Assembly: GCF_016462545.1 (NCBI RefSeq) | Contig: NZ_JAEMTA010000021.1 | Location: 22,114-86,113, forward strand | Source: Mycolicibacterium sp. | GTDB taxonomy: Bacteria; Actinomycetota; Actinomycetes; Mycobacteriales; Mycobacteriaceae | Reading direction: 5' to 3' | Length of the DNA: 64,000 nt | In this document: positions 17,785 through 26,362 of the stretch, one piece after another | Numbering within the stretch: the first letter of the stretch is position 1 | Layout of the letters: each line of letters opens with the position of its first letter | The notes under the pieces: generated by a model | The model's database searches: none | The model's input: the letters and a program-made list of their open reading frames with translations, nothing else | Told to the model about the DNA's origin: nothing | Translations under genes and position numbers: made by a program

Positions 17785-19025
17785 GCCGCGGCCCCGCAGA
17801 CGTCACCGAGCTTTTGGCCGTCGAACCGGGCCTGCAGCCAGTCCAGTGACGATTGGAGGATCTGGTCGCTCTCGATCGAGCTGGCACCGATCTGCGGCCT
17901 GATCTCGAGCACGTCACCCTTGCCGCAGGCGCGTTGCAGGGAGGGAATCACCCAGGCCTTGGAAATCAGCGGATCCTCGGTGCCGTAGACGACCAGGAGC
18001 GGCGCCGCCAGCCCGCCGGGACCAGGCAGGGCGTGTCTGGCGAGGAGTGCACGCAGCTTGGCAGCGGCTGCCCCGTTTGGTGGCCGAAGATCGCCCGGTC
18101 GAAGACTGCCGAGAGTGTTGGCCATGGCGGTAGCGTCGGCGCCGCAGTTGACCAGATCGCTCCAACGATCGCGGACGAGGCCGGAGCGGTAGGCATCGAG
18201 GTCGAGGGTGGGATCCTCCGCCGCTGCGCCGTCGAGAACCTGCGCGAAGAGCCTGTACTGCTCGCCGATCAGGTTGCCCGACATGGCCGCGTCGACCAGA
18301 CCGGTCGAGTCGACCAGAGGCGCAAGCGCCACCGAGCCAACCAGTTCCAGTCCCGATCCATAGGACACGGCCCGTTCGTTGGCCGACCACGCGGCCTGAC
18401 CGCCCTCACCGAATCCGAGCGTCGCCCAGCGATTGCTGGCCGACGGCACCACTCGCCGGGCTGCCCGCACCGCGTCCACGACATTGTTTCCGAGCGTGGC
18501 GGTGTCGATCACCGAGTGTCGATTGCCCACCATGCCGAGACCCTCGTAGTCCGACAGTGCGACCACGTACCCGCGGGACAGCATCACCGCGATGATCGGC
18601 GCATAGCCCGCCACGTCGTCGGCCAGCGATGGGGCACATGCGCTCGACAGCCCGGTGACCGCGTGCCCGAAGGAGAGAATCGGCCAGCCGCCTTTCGGCG
18701 GCTTCCCGGCGGGCACCGCGACGACACCGGACACCTCGCTGGATTCACCGTCGAGCCCACGAGTCGAGCGATAGACCACCCGCACGGCCGTGGCGTCCAC
18801 CTGATCGAAGTAGTTCTGGTTCTTCAGCGGCGTGACCTCGATCAGCGAGCCGGGCCCACCGTCGCTCATGTCCGGCGGCTCCAGGGTGGGTTTGCCAGCG
18901 AACTCCGGGGTCAGCGTGGGAACCGGACGCGGCGACGTCGTCGCAGCCTCCGGTCGGTCCGTCGTGCACGCCGCGCTCGAGGACGCGATGGCGGCGGCGA
19001 CGGCTAGGACGACCAACGCACGCAT
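17781..19025 (-). CDS. LIP-family lipoprotein, catalytic Ser and His replaced (pseudo-lipase)
   Basis: A 414-residue paralogue of the two neighbouring secreted lipases with lipobox SAAC (Cys20). The fold landmarks are all kept: PILSFGHAVTG, SDYEGLGM and the hydrophobic nucleophile strand. The nucleophile elbow, however, reads LGFGEGGQAAW where the paralogue has VGGSQGGQAAW, so the serine is Gly206 (codon 18408-18410). The histidine position is Ala381 (IGASS instead of AGHGD; codon 17883-17885), while Asp351 is kept. Hydrolysis by the usual mechanism is therefore unlikely; binding or regulation is possible. ATG 19025 is seven bases after the Wzc-like stop; a GTG at 19064 would overlap that gene. 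Confidence 0.83.
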   Translation of the reverse strand: MRALVVLAVAAAIASSSAACTTDRPEAATTSPRPVPTLTPEFAGKPTLEPPDMSDGGPGSLIEVTPLKNQNYFDQVDATAVRVVYRSTRGLDGESSEVSGVVAVPAGKPPKGGWPILSFGHAVTGLSSACAPSLADDVAGYAPIIAVMLSRGYVVALSDYEGLGMVGNRHSVIDTATLGNNVVDAVRAARRVVPSASNRWATLGFGEGGQAAWSANERAVSYGSGLELVGSVALAPLVDSTGLVDAAMSGNLIGEQYRLFAQVLDGAAAEDPTLDLDAYRSGLVRDRWSDLVNCGADATAMANTLGSLRPGDLRPPNGAAAAKLRALLARHALPGPGGLAAPLLVVYGTEDPLISKAWVIPSLQRACGKGDVLEIRPQIGASSIESDQILQSSLDWLQARFDGQKLGDVCGAAA

Positions 19026-19032
19026 GCGACTA

Positions 19033-20616
19033 TCAGCGACTTTCTTGATTGCGATGCGACCCACGTCCAGTGTCGGCGGCGCCCAGTGATGCGCCGTCTG
19101 CTGCCCCGACGGTCTCGACGGTCTCGGTCACCGCTTCCCGGCGACCGGCTGTCGGTGCGCCGTCGCCGGCAGATTCGACGCCCGCGAGGTCGCCGGTCTG
19201 CTGATCCCGCGTCGAATCCTTGCGGTGTCGGCGCAGTACCGGACGGGTCGTCGGTTCGAAGGTCACCACGGTGCCGATGAGGGCGACGTTGCCCGACGAG
19301 AGGGCCTGGATCGCCCGCCGAAGCGCCGTGCTGGTCGTCGCCGAGATCCTCGCGAGCAGGATCGCGCCGTCGGCCAGGGCGCCGACCACGACGCCGTCGG
19401 AGTACGTGCTCAAGGGCGGCGTGTCGACGACCACGAAGTCGAAGTTACGAGTGAGCTCCTCGAACAGCGTCGCCGCGCGGTCGGTGGCCCATAGTTCGCC
19501 GGGCCGCGGCGCGACCGGTCCCGCAGGGAGAACTGCGATCGTGTGACCGCCGCCGACGGGGACGTCGGAGAGGCAGACGTCGGAGACGTGGTCGTCGCCC
19601 ACGAGGACGGTGCTCAGCCCGCGCCTGGTGGCCGCGTCCCGCAGAGAGCCGCTGAGGGCGAGCCTCTCGGCGATCGCCGGGCTTCGCAGATCGCCGTCGA
19701 CGAGCACGACTGATCGGCCGGATTCCGCCAATGCCGCAGCCAGGTCGATGGCCGTCGTGGTGCGCCCCTCTTCGGCTCCCGGGCTGGTCACCGCGATCAC
19801 GCGCGCCGACTTGCCGCTCGGCAGGACCGTGAAGCGCATGTTGGTGCGCAGTTCGCGAAGGCGCTCGGCGTAGAGGCTGCTCTTGCCGAGGTCTACGACG
19901 CCGCCGTCCCGCCTTTGGGGGTCGGTCGGCAAGCCTCCGAGCACGAGGGCGTTCGTCGTGCCTTCGACGGTCTCTCGACCGCGGACGCGCCTGTCGGCGA
20001 TGCCCACCAGGATCGCGATGAGGACACCGAGGACCAGGCCCGCGACGCCACCGAGGACCAGTCGCTTCCAGAGCGCCCAGCCCAGCGATGCGGTGGGATA
20101 GTCCGCTTCGTCGACGACGATGGCACCGGCTGCGGGTGTTCCGCCCCGGCGCGACGTCTCGAGTTCGCTGACCACCTGAACCAACTGGTACGCGATCGCG
20201 TTGGCATAGATCTGCGCCTGATCGGGGTCGGCGTCGGTGACGCCGACCTGCAGGAGCACCGTCTTGTCGATCGGCTGGGCCTTGACCTTGCTGCGAAGTT
20301 CATCCGCCGTGATGGGCGCCTTGAGTTGGTCGACGGCCCGCGAGGCCACCTGCTCGCTGGTGGCCAGACCCGCGTACGAGACGACCCGTTCCGTGGAGAA
20401 GAGGTTGTTCTGGTACGCCTCGCTGACCGACGTGCCGTTCTGGGTGGCGACGAACAGCGTGGCCTTCGACTGATAGTCGTGGCTGAACATTTGAGGAAGG
20501 TGCTTGTTCACTACGTTGAAGGTGGTGGCAAACCCGAGCGCAACGCCGAGAACGGTGATCGCCAGTATCAGCACCCACAATCGGCGGAATATGCGCAAGT
20601 ATTCTCGTACGTCCAA
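19033..20616 (-). CDS. Wzc/CpsD-like chain-length and tyrosine-kinase-type protein with altered P-loop
   Basis: A 527-residue fusion of a Wzz domain (membrane helices about 12-33 and 185-206) and a cytoplasmic MinD-like ATPase domain, like the bacterial tyrosine kinases that control EPS export. The ATPase has a Walker A' VVLVDGDLR (303-311) and Walker B VVVDTPP (395-401), but Walker A reads TSPGAEEGRTTT: the invariant Lys is Arg285 (codon 19762-19764). The C-terminal tail (about 460-527) contains no tyrosines, so the usual autophosphorylation cluster is missing. TTG 20616 is preceded by GAGGGAG with a six-base spacer. It heads the minus-strand operon of cluster A, divergent from Wzy. Confidence 0.85.
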   Translation of the reverse strand: MDVREYLRIFRRLWVLILAITVLGVALGFATTFNVVNKHLPQMFSHDYQSKATLFVATQNGTSVSEAYQNNLFSTERVVSYAGLATSEQVASRAVDQLKAPITADELRSKVKAQPIDKTVLLQVGVTDADPDQAQIYANAIAYQLVQVVSELETSRRGGTPAAGAIVVDEADYPTASLGWALWKRLVLGGVAGLVLGVLIAILVGIADRRVRGRETVEGTTNALVLGGLPTDPQRRDGGVVDLGKSSLYAERLRELRTNMRFTVLPSGKSARVIAVTSPGAEEGRTTTAIDLAAALAESGRSVVLVDGDLRSPAIAERLALSGSLRDAATRRGLSTVLVGDDHVSDVCLSDVPVGGGHTIAVLPAGPVAPRPGELWATDRAATLFEELTRNFDFVVVDTPPLSTYSDGVVVGALADGAILLARISATTSTALRRAIQALSSGNVALIGTVVTFEPTTRPVLRRHRKDSTRDQQTGDLAGVESAGDGAPTAGRREAVTETVETVGAADGASLGAADTGRGSHRNQESR

Positions 20617-20737
20617 CGCGGACTCCCTCGATGAGACTCGTAGCAGCGGCGGTTGCCAGACTGTCGGGCGCTACGTCGCAAGCTGTGTGTGGATCCTTCG
20701 ACCCAGTTGCTGTTGTCGTAGCTAGGGTGGCACGATA

Positions 20738-22168
20738 GTGGCCGTGAGGGCCCACTCAAATCTGCCCGGCAAGCATATATTACATGTCGCGATTGTTGCT
20801 GCATGCCCGCTTTTGACCTGGTTCGCCCTCGATCGTGGCAAAATGCCGACGTTAGCTGTCGTGGGTCTCTTGGCAATGGTTGTGGGAATCTACGTTGGTC
20901 TGCGCCAGCCACTCTGGCTGTATTGGGGATTGGCAGCGGTGATGGGCTTCTTGCCCCATGGCTACTTCCCCGGCGTGCATCTGCCGCTCTACTTGCCATT
21001 CGCTGCTGGTGTTCTGCTAGCTGCGTTGCTGCATCCCACGGCAGAAACCCGTCTACATCCGATCGAAATCGCGGTGGTCGTCCTCGTCATCGTCGCGGGA
21101 GTGTCGGTGCTCGCTACCGCAACCAACCTCTCCGACGTCGCCGAGTTCATCAAATGGTCACTTGCGACGCTGGTGCTAATCGCGTTATTGCGATTGTCCA
21201 GAGAGAATTTGATTAGGTTCGGACGAATCTTCGTGTTTGCCGCGACAGCAAATGCCCTCTTCGGCATCGTCACCGTCCTTCTGCCGGGCAAGGGGCTGAT
21301 CCGCGTATTCAGCGTCTTCGGTTACCAGCAGATGGACCGTTTCGTTTTCAGCAATGAGGGCCAGAGTCGCTCGATCCGGCTGGGGGGCCTGTGGATCGAC
21401 CCCAACGGCGCCGGGCTAGCACTCATCTTCACCTTCGTGATCGCTCTGGTGGTACTCACGGGCCGGGCTCGAGCTGCCGTGATCGCGATTCTCTCGATCG
21501 CGATCCTCTTGACCTTGAGCCGCGCCGCGATTTTCAGCCTGCTGGCCGGGCTGCTTCTCGTGCTGGTCTTTCACAAGATGCGCCAACGTGACCGGCAGAT
21601 TGCCATCGGAGGAATCTTCCTGGCCGTCATCGTGGCACTGCTGGTGCCACAGATACGCAACCGAATCTTCTCGTCCTTCGGCTCCGACGATGCGGGCTCG
21701 TCCGCGCGCTGGGAGGCTCTGCTCAAGTTTCCCGCGGACATGGCCGGCGACTGGCTGTTCGGCAAGCCTTGGGCATCGCCGGAGTTCAAGAGCGGCGAAG
21801 TGGCCTTCAAGCTCAACTTCGCCGCCAACGCGCCGCTGGACAGCATCTATCGCGGCGGCATCTTCGTTGGGCTGGCGTTCGTCACCGTTCTCGTCATGGG
21901 CATCATCATGAGCTTCAAGGCGATCCGTTCTGATTCGCTACCGGCGGCGATATACGGCGGCGCCTTCATCGGGTTGACGTTGATCGCCTTCCAGCTCGAC
22001 CATCCGATCGTGCTGATCTCCCAGACGACGCTCATCTTCTCGGTGCTCCTCGCATTCCTGGTGTACGTGGACCGACAGCGAGAGGAGGCCTCGGAGACGC
22101 CACCGCCGCACTCGCGCCGAGGCGTGCCACCGGCCGAGGACACCCGTCCCGTGACCTACGCACACTGA
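20738..22168 (+). CDS. Wzy/O-antigen-ligase-like EPS polymerase (cluster A)
   Basis: A 476-residue multi-spanning membrane protein with about twelve hydrophobic segments and the PF04932 core: RLGGLWIDPNGAGLALIF, then ILLTLSRAAIFSLLAG, the usual Wzy/WaaL region before the large outer loop. It should polymerise lipid-linked repeat units on the outer face of the membrane, with the Wzz (17110) and Wzc-like (19033) proteins setting chain length. GTG 20738 follows AGGGTGG by seven bases; GTG 20744 is a weaker alternative. It is divergent from the Wzc-like operon, sharing a 121-bp region, and convergent with the epimerase gene. Confidence 0.85.
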   Translation: MAVRAHSNLPGKHILHVAIVAACPLLTWFALDRGKMPTLAVVGLLAMVVGIYVGLRQPLWLYWGLAAVMGFLPHGYFPGVHLPLYLPFAAGVLLAALLHPTAETRLHPIEIAVVVLVIVAGVSVLATATNLSDVAEFIKWSLATLVLIALLRLSRENLIRFGRIFVFAATANALFGIVTVLLPGKGLIRVFSVFGYQQMDRFVFSNEGQSRSIRLGGLWIDPNGAGLALIFTFVIALVVLTGRARAAVIAILSIAILLTLSRAAIFSLLAGLLLVLVFHKMRQRDRQIAIGGIFLAVIVALLVPQIRNRIFSSFGSDDAGSSARWEALLKFPADMAGDWLFGKPWASPEFKSGEVAFKLNFAANAPLDSIYRGGIFVGLAFVTVLVMGIIMSFKAIRSDSLPAAIYGGAFIGLTLIAFQLDHPIVLISQTTLIFSVLLAFLVYVDRQREEASETPPPHSRRGVPPAEDTRPVTYAH

Positions 22169-22180
22169 GGACAACCGCTG

Positions 22181-22196
22181 ACGGCCAAGCGGCCGT
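22181..22196. terminator. Hairpin between convergent wzy and epimerase genes
   Basis: ACGGCC and GGCCGT form a six-base stem with an AAGC loop, in the 41-bp gap between two convergent stop codons. It has no U-tract, as is common in actinobacteria. A role as bidirectional terminator is inferred from position. Confidence 0.4.
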
Positions 22197-22209
22197 TCAC
22201 GATTCGCGA

Positions 22210-23202
22210 CTACATCAGGTCGTTGCCGACGACGTCGTTTCGATGCGCGGAGTACCAGTCCACCGTCCGCGTCAGACCATCGTCGAGACCGATGGTCGGT
22301 GACCACCCGAGGCCGCGCATCTTCGCAATGTCGGGGCAGCGTCGCCGGGTACCCCCGGGTGGGGAGACTCCGGGACGGATGTCGAGATCGACTCCGACGA
22401 TCTTGCCGATGCGCTCCGCCAAGTCTCTGATCGAGAGCTCCTCGTCACTGCCGATGTGGTAGATCTCGCGGTGCCCGCCGACGTCGTACATCGTCAGGAT
22501 CCCCTGGACCACGTCATCGACATAGCAGAACGAGCGCGTCTCACTTCCGTCGCCCTGAATGTCGAACGGGGCCTTGCCATCCGGATATGCGTCGCGAGCC
22601 GCCAGGGCCCGCATGATGAACTGAGGCTCGACGTGCTTCCAGCCCATGTCCGGCCCAAACACGTTGTGCGGTCGGAATACCTGGACCTTGCGGTAGTGCT
22701 CGCGCCCGTAGTTGAACGCGATCAGCTCGCTGACGATCTTGGAACCACCATACGAATAGCGCGGGTTGAGGCTGTCGGGCAGCATCAACGGAACGGTCTC
22801 CGGGGTGGGAAGCACCGACGGCGTTTGATAGACCTCCGCAGTCGAAGCCACCACCAAGTCCGCCACGCCGGCTTGGCGCCCCGCGTTCACGACCGCCAGC
22901 GCTCCGAGCATGCCGACGTCGAGGACTAGTTCGGGCTGCGTATAGAAGTTCTGCGTGCCGTTGATCGCAGCGAGGTGCATGACGACTTCTGCCCCGGCGA
23001 AGGCCCGCTCCAGAGCCTCCTGATCCCGGATGTCGCAGGTGAAGAGTTCGACGTCGTCGGCGACTTCGGCGAAGCGGCCCGCGTCACCGCGCACCAGATT
23101 GTCGACGACGGCCACGTCCCAGCCGTCGTTGACGAGGCGTTTGACCAAATAGGCGCCTATGAAGCCTGCGCCGCCCGTCACGACGACACGTGTGCCCGTC
23201 AA
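22210..23202 (-). CDS. NAD-dependent nucleotide-sugar epimerase/dehydratase
   Basis: A 330-residue extended SDR. The NAD-binding motif is VTGGAGFIGAYLVKRL, the catalytic Tyr/Lys lie in YSYGGSK (YxxxK) and an upstream ASTAEVY supplies the Ser/Thr. FRPHNVFGPDMGW is the substrate-side landmark of the UDP-sugar epimerase/decarboxylase group. It overlaps the preceding nucleotide-sugar dehydrogenase by four bases (ATGA), so the two are likely to work in sequence, for instance oxidation to a uronate and then epimerisation. The exact sugar is not determined. Confidence 0.85.
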   Translation of the reverse strand: MTGTRVVVTGGAGFIGAYLVKRLVNDGWDVAVVDNLVRGDAGRFAEVADDVELFTCDIRDQEALERAFAGAEVVMHLAAINGTQNFYTQPELVLDVGMLGALAVVNAGRQAGVADLVVASTAEVYQTPSVLPTPETVPLMLPDSLNPRYSYGGSKIVSELIAFNYGREHYRKVQVFRPHNVFGPDMGWKHVEPQFIMRALAARDAYPDGKAPFDIQGDGSETRSFCYVDDVVQGILTMYDVGGHREIYHIGSDEELSIRDLAERIGKIVGVDLDIRPGVSPPGGTRRRCPDIAKMRGLGWSPTIGLDDGLTRTVDWYSAHRNDVVGNDLM

Positions 23203-24539
23203 GCTCGCGATCCCGATCCGCTACTTCCGACCGCAAAGTACGAATCGCCCAGCTCATCAGAGGGCAGATGGCTGAAGTGACTCCAGTAGTCGAAGACGAA
23301 TCCGTTGGGGGCCATGAACTCGTGGATCGTCCGCGGGGCGATCTTCGAGAACGACGGATGGTTGTTGGCGATGACGACGACGGACGCGCTGCTGACCGCC
23401 TCCCCGAAACGCGTAAAGGTGCTCTCGTCTGGAAACTCCGCCGCCAGGGTGTCAGCGGACGTCACTGGGTCGTACAGGCCGATGGAGGCCTCGGGGCAGG
23501 CTTTCTTCAAGGCGTCCAGCACCTTGATCGACATCGATCCCCGAAGATCATTGGTTTCGGGCACCCCCTTGAATGCCATGCCCAGAATGCTGATCCGAAG
23601 TGGATGCGGGAGGTCACGTCGGGCGATCTCGTCCCGAATGAACGCAACGGTCTCAGCCGGCTGACGCTCGTTGACGACCCTGCCCGCCGAGGTGATCTCC
23701 ATGACGATCCCGCGGCTGCGGGCGCTCTCCATCAGGATGTGCGGGTCCTTCTCGAGGCACGGGCCTCCCACCAGGCCGGGTACGGGCACGTTGGTTCGGT
23801 CGTAGCCGATCTTGCCCGAGGTGATCACTTCGTACGCGTTCACGTCGAATGCGTCGCACAGGCGCGCGACCTCGTTGGCAAAGGCGAACTGCACGTCCCT
23901 GAAGGTGTTGCCCACCAACTTGACGATCTCCGCCGCCTCCGGGCTGGATACCTGCACGATCGACTTCGTCAGCCGACGGAACACGGCGGCCGCGCGATCG
24001 GCGACGGGTTGATCGTCGGCGCCGATGATCTGCGGTAGTTCACGTAACTCCTGCAGCGCCTTGCCCTCCAACGTCCGCTCCGGGCACATGGCGATGTCGA
24101 AGCTCTTGCCCGACGCCTCGAGGATGGGCGATACGACATCGCGGGTCGTGCCGATCTTCACCGTCGAACGAAGTATCACCAACGCCCCGTCCGACATGTG
24201 CTCGGCGATGTCGCGTGCGGCAGCTTCGATCATGTCGAGGCGCGCTACGCCGTCGCCAGACAGCGGCGTTCCGACGGTGATGATGTACGTGTCGCAGGTG
24301 AAGTCGGGCCCGAACGCGGTGGCCGCGACGAGTCTTCCCGATTTGACCACCCCGCTGAGGGCGTCGGGCAGTCCCGTTTCGGTGAAGTGTGGCGTTCCAG
24401 CATTGGTCAACTCCACCAACTCGGGACGTCTTTCGACGCCGACAACGCTGAAGCCGGCCTCTGCGAGGACCGTGCCCAGCGTCAAACCCACATACCCAAG
24501 CCCGATGATTCCGATGTCGAACCTCGTTGGTTCGTTCAT
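23199..24539 (-). CDS. UDP-sugar dehydrogenase (WecC/UDP-ManNAc dehydrogenase-like)
   Basis: A 446-residue nucleotide-sugar 6-dehydrogenase that makes a uronic acid by two-step NAD oxidation. It has the N-terminal Rossmann motif IGLGYVGLTLG, the central helical region with MCPERTLEGKAL (catalytic Glu), and the catalytic cysteine in VGGPCLEKDP (Cys261), all intact. The PER-LxG pattern and GGPC motif are closer to WecC/CapL-type enzymes acting on UDP-N-acetyl sugars than to UDP-glucose dehydrogenase. ATG 24539 is preceded by GGGAGGTGG. The intact Cys contrasts with the related gene at 57077-58372. Confidence 0.88.
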   Translation of the reverse strand: MNEPTRFDIGIIGLGYVGLTLGTVLAEAGFSVVGVERRPELVELTNAGTPHFTETGLPDALSGVVKSGRLVAATAFGPDFTCDTYIITVGTPLSGDGVARLDMIEAAARDIAEHMSDGALVILRSTVKIGTTRDVVSPILEASGKSFDIAMCPERTLEGKALQELRELPQIIGADDQPVADRAAAVFRRLTKSIVQVSSPEAAEIVKLVGNTFRDVQFAFANEVARLCDAFDVNAYEVITSGKIGYDRTNVPVPGLVGGPCLEKDPHILMESARSRGIVMEITSAGRVVNERQPAETVAFIRDEIARRDLPHPLRISILGMAFKGVPETNDLRGSMSIKVLDALKKACPEASIGLYDPVTSADTLAAEFPDESTFTRFGEAVSSASVVVIANNHPSFSKIAPRTIHEFMAPNGFVFDYWSHFSHLPSDELGDSYFAVGSSGSGSRA

Positions 24540-25225
24540 TTCCGACCACCTCCCCTTTCGTAGCTGGGGGTACCGATGCACAGGTGACCATACGCCATTT
24601 CACACTTTGCCGAAGGCCTGTGATAGGAGATACCCGTGAGCGTCACCGGCAACACCCGAAAGAATAACCTGTTTGCCAGCATCGACGCGTTAATCGCGCA
24701 AAGCGCGAGCAGCTTGCGCACATCGAACGACGGGTAGTTCCGCGGGCGAATGCCCGCGGTCTGGGCCTGGGCCAGGGCCCAGACCGGCATGTCCTTGAGA
24801 TATCACCGGAGCTGGCCGAGAGGGCGAATGCGCCTGTGCCGCATACACTTTCAACTTCTCGCTGAAAGCGCAAACAAGACATCGGGAATTGCCTCCGAAG
24901 CATTCAAAGTTCAGTCAACCGCGTCGGGGTACCGGAGCTGGCAGAATTTGCTAAACACTCGATGCGCAAATATCAGTGGCGCATCGTCACCCGACGTGCA
25001 GCAACATCGAGATTTCTTGCGATTCTGGCAAACAATCTAATCGATACCGACATGTCCGTCACGGACCGTCTCGAGTATCAGCGCCGATCACCGATCCCCG
25101 TTGCGAAGAATTTCATTCGCCGAAACGCGGCGTTGGCTTGGACAGCATTTTAAATAACTTTGGTATGAATTTGGCAGCGGCCGAGAACCCGAGCTCCGCG
25201 GAGCGCGCAGCCCGGTGGGCAGGGT
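24540..25225. other. 686-bp non-coding region upstream of the dehydrogenase gene
   Basis: Between two minus-strand genes. It has no convincing reading frame and is AT-richer than its surroundings from about 24840 to 25160. It holds two adjacent perfect hairpins (24740-24785, listed separately). It presumably contains the end of the glycosyltransferase transcript and the promoter of the dehydrogenase-epimerase pair. No clear -35/-10 pair could be picked by eye. Confidence 0.5.
24740..24785. repeat. Two adjacent perfect hairpins
   Basis: The first has an 8-bp stem (CCGCGGGC, loop GAAT, 24740-24759). The second, overlapping it by two bases, has a 10-bp stem (GGTCTGGGCC at 24758-24767 and its complement at 24776-24785) with an 8-base loop. 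Perfect GC-rich tandem stems suggest a terminator of the glycosyltransferase operon or a regulatory leader of the dehydrogenase gene. No T-run follows on either strand. Confidence 0.55.
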
Positions 25226-26362
25226 CTACTGTTCGACGCCGGCGTGCAGGAAGTCTTCGACGGCCCGCCTCGGCCGATCGGCCCGCCAGTGCTCGTCGTT
25301 GACCTGGTAGAGCCGTGTACCCGAGACGACCGCGGCGTCCCTGTCGAGCAGCAGCAGTCGGCACTGCTCGATGAAGTCCAGTTCGTCGTCGTAGGTCGGC
25401 ATGTCGAACACCGATCGCAGCGAGCCCACCGCCGCACCGGTGCCGATGACCGGCAGGCCGATGCTGGCCGAATCGAGCAGCTTGACCCGGACGCCGCCGC
25501 CCGTCTTGATCGGCGCCATCAGCGCCCGGCAGGTGCCGAGGAACTCGTGCAGATTCTCGACGAAGCCGAGGTCGCGGACCCCGTCCGGGTAGCTCGGATC
25601 GGCCGCGCCGCGCTTCTTGGCCCCGATGATGCACAACTCCGCGCCGGGAATGCCTGCAGCGATCCGGGGCCAGAGTTCCAGGGCGTACAGGAAGGCCTCC
25701 TGGTTGGGCGGCCAGTCCCGCGCACCCATGAAGACCAACCGTGGGCCCGTAGCCGAGACGTCGACCGGCGTCCTCGGCGGCAGTGTGACGTCGAGAAAGC
25801 GCGCCCCGGCGACCCCGTTGTCGCGGTACATCTGGGCTTCTTCGATCTCGTATGTTCCGACGGCGTCGGCAGCGCGAGCCACGCGCAGTTCGTCGCGCAG
25901 CAGTCGCGGCGCTTCGATCCGACCCAGCGCGCCCCGCGTCGCCGACCACACGAGCGACTCGGAGATCCCGGTGTTGATGACGAAACCCCGCGAGCCAAGA
26001 TGTCTGCTGCGCAAGAAGCTCTCCGCCATGTAGCTGTGGTCGGAGACGAAGAGATCCGCGTCGGACGAGTCGATGGCGTCGACGAAGGCATCGGAGTCGA
26101 AGCGGACATGAACCAGACTTCGCCTCTTGCTTATTGCATTGCGCAGCAACGCAATACGATCGATCTCGGGCTTACGGACCTGGATGAGCGGGAGTCCGCC
26201 GGGGACGACGTCGGTCGACGTCGTACCGGCCACGTCTGACAGCGCAATCGCAGACACCTCGAATTCCTGCGCCGCCAGCCCCATCACGACACGACCGATC
26301 TCGGCATCACCGCCGTGCGCCGTCGACGGATCCTTGGAGAGGAGGAACGCCACCTTGGTCAT
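25226..26362 (-). CDS. Glycosyltransferase, GT-B fold (GT4-like)
   Basis: A 378-residue cytoplasmic glycosyltransferase. The C-terminal nucleotide-sugar domain is recognisable: RLVFMGARDWPPNQEAF, GAELCIIGAKKRG, GFVENLHEFLGTCRALMAPIK and GGGVRVKLLDSASIGLPVI, the Glyco_trans_1_4 pattern. The N-domain starts with KVAFLLSKDPSTAHGGDAE, with the usual glycine after the first strand. ATG 26362 overlaps the flippase stop by four bases. It should add one sugar of the cluster A repeat unit; donor and linkage are not predictable. Confidence 0.83.
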   Translation of the reverse strand: MTKVAFLLSKDPSTAHGGDAEIGRVVMGLAAQEFEVSAIALSDVAGTTSTDVVPGGLPLIQVRKPEIDRIALLRNAISKRRSLVHVRFDSDAFVDAIDSSDADLFVSDHSYMAESFLRSRHLGSRGFVINTGISESLVWSATRGALGRIEAPRLLRDELRVARAADAVGTYEIEEAQMYRDNGVAGARFLDVTLPPRTPVDVSATGPRLVFMGARDWPPNQEAFLYALELWPRIAAGIPGAELCIIGAKKRGAADPSYPDGVRDLGFVENLHEFLGTCRALMAPIKTGGGVRVKLLDSASIGLPVIGTGAAVGSLRSVFDMPTYDDELDFIEQCRLLLLDRDAAVVSGTRLYQVNDEHWRADRPRRAVEDFLHAGVEQ

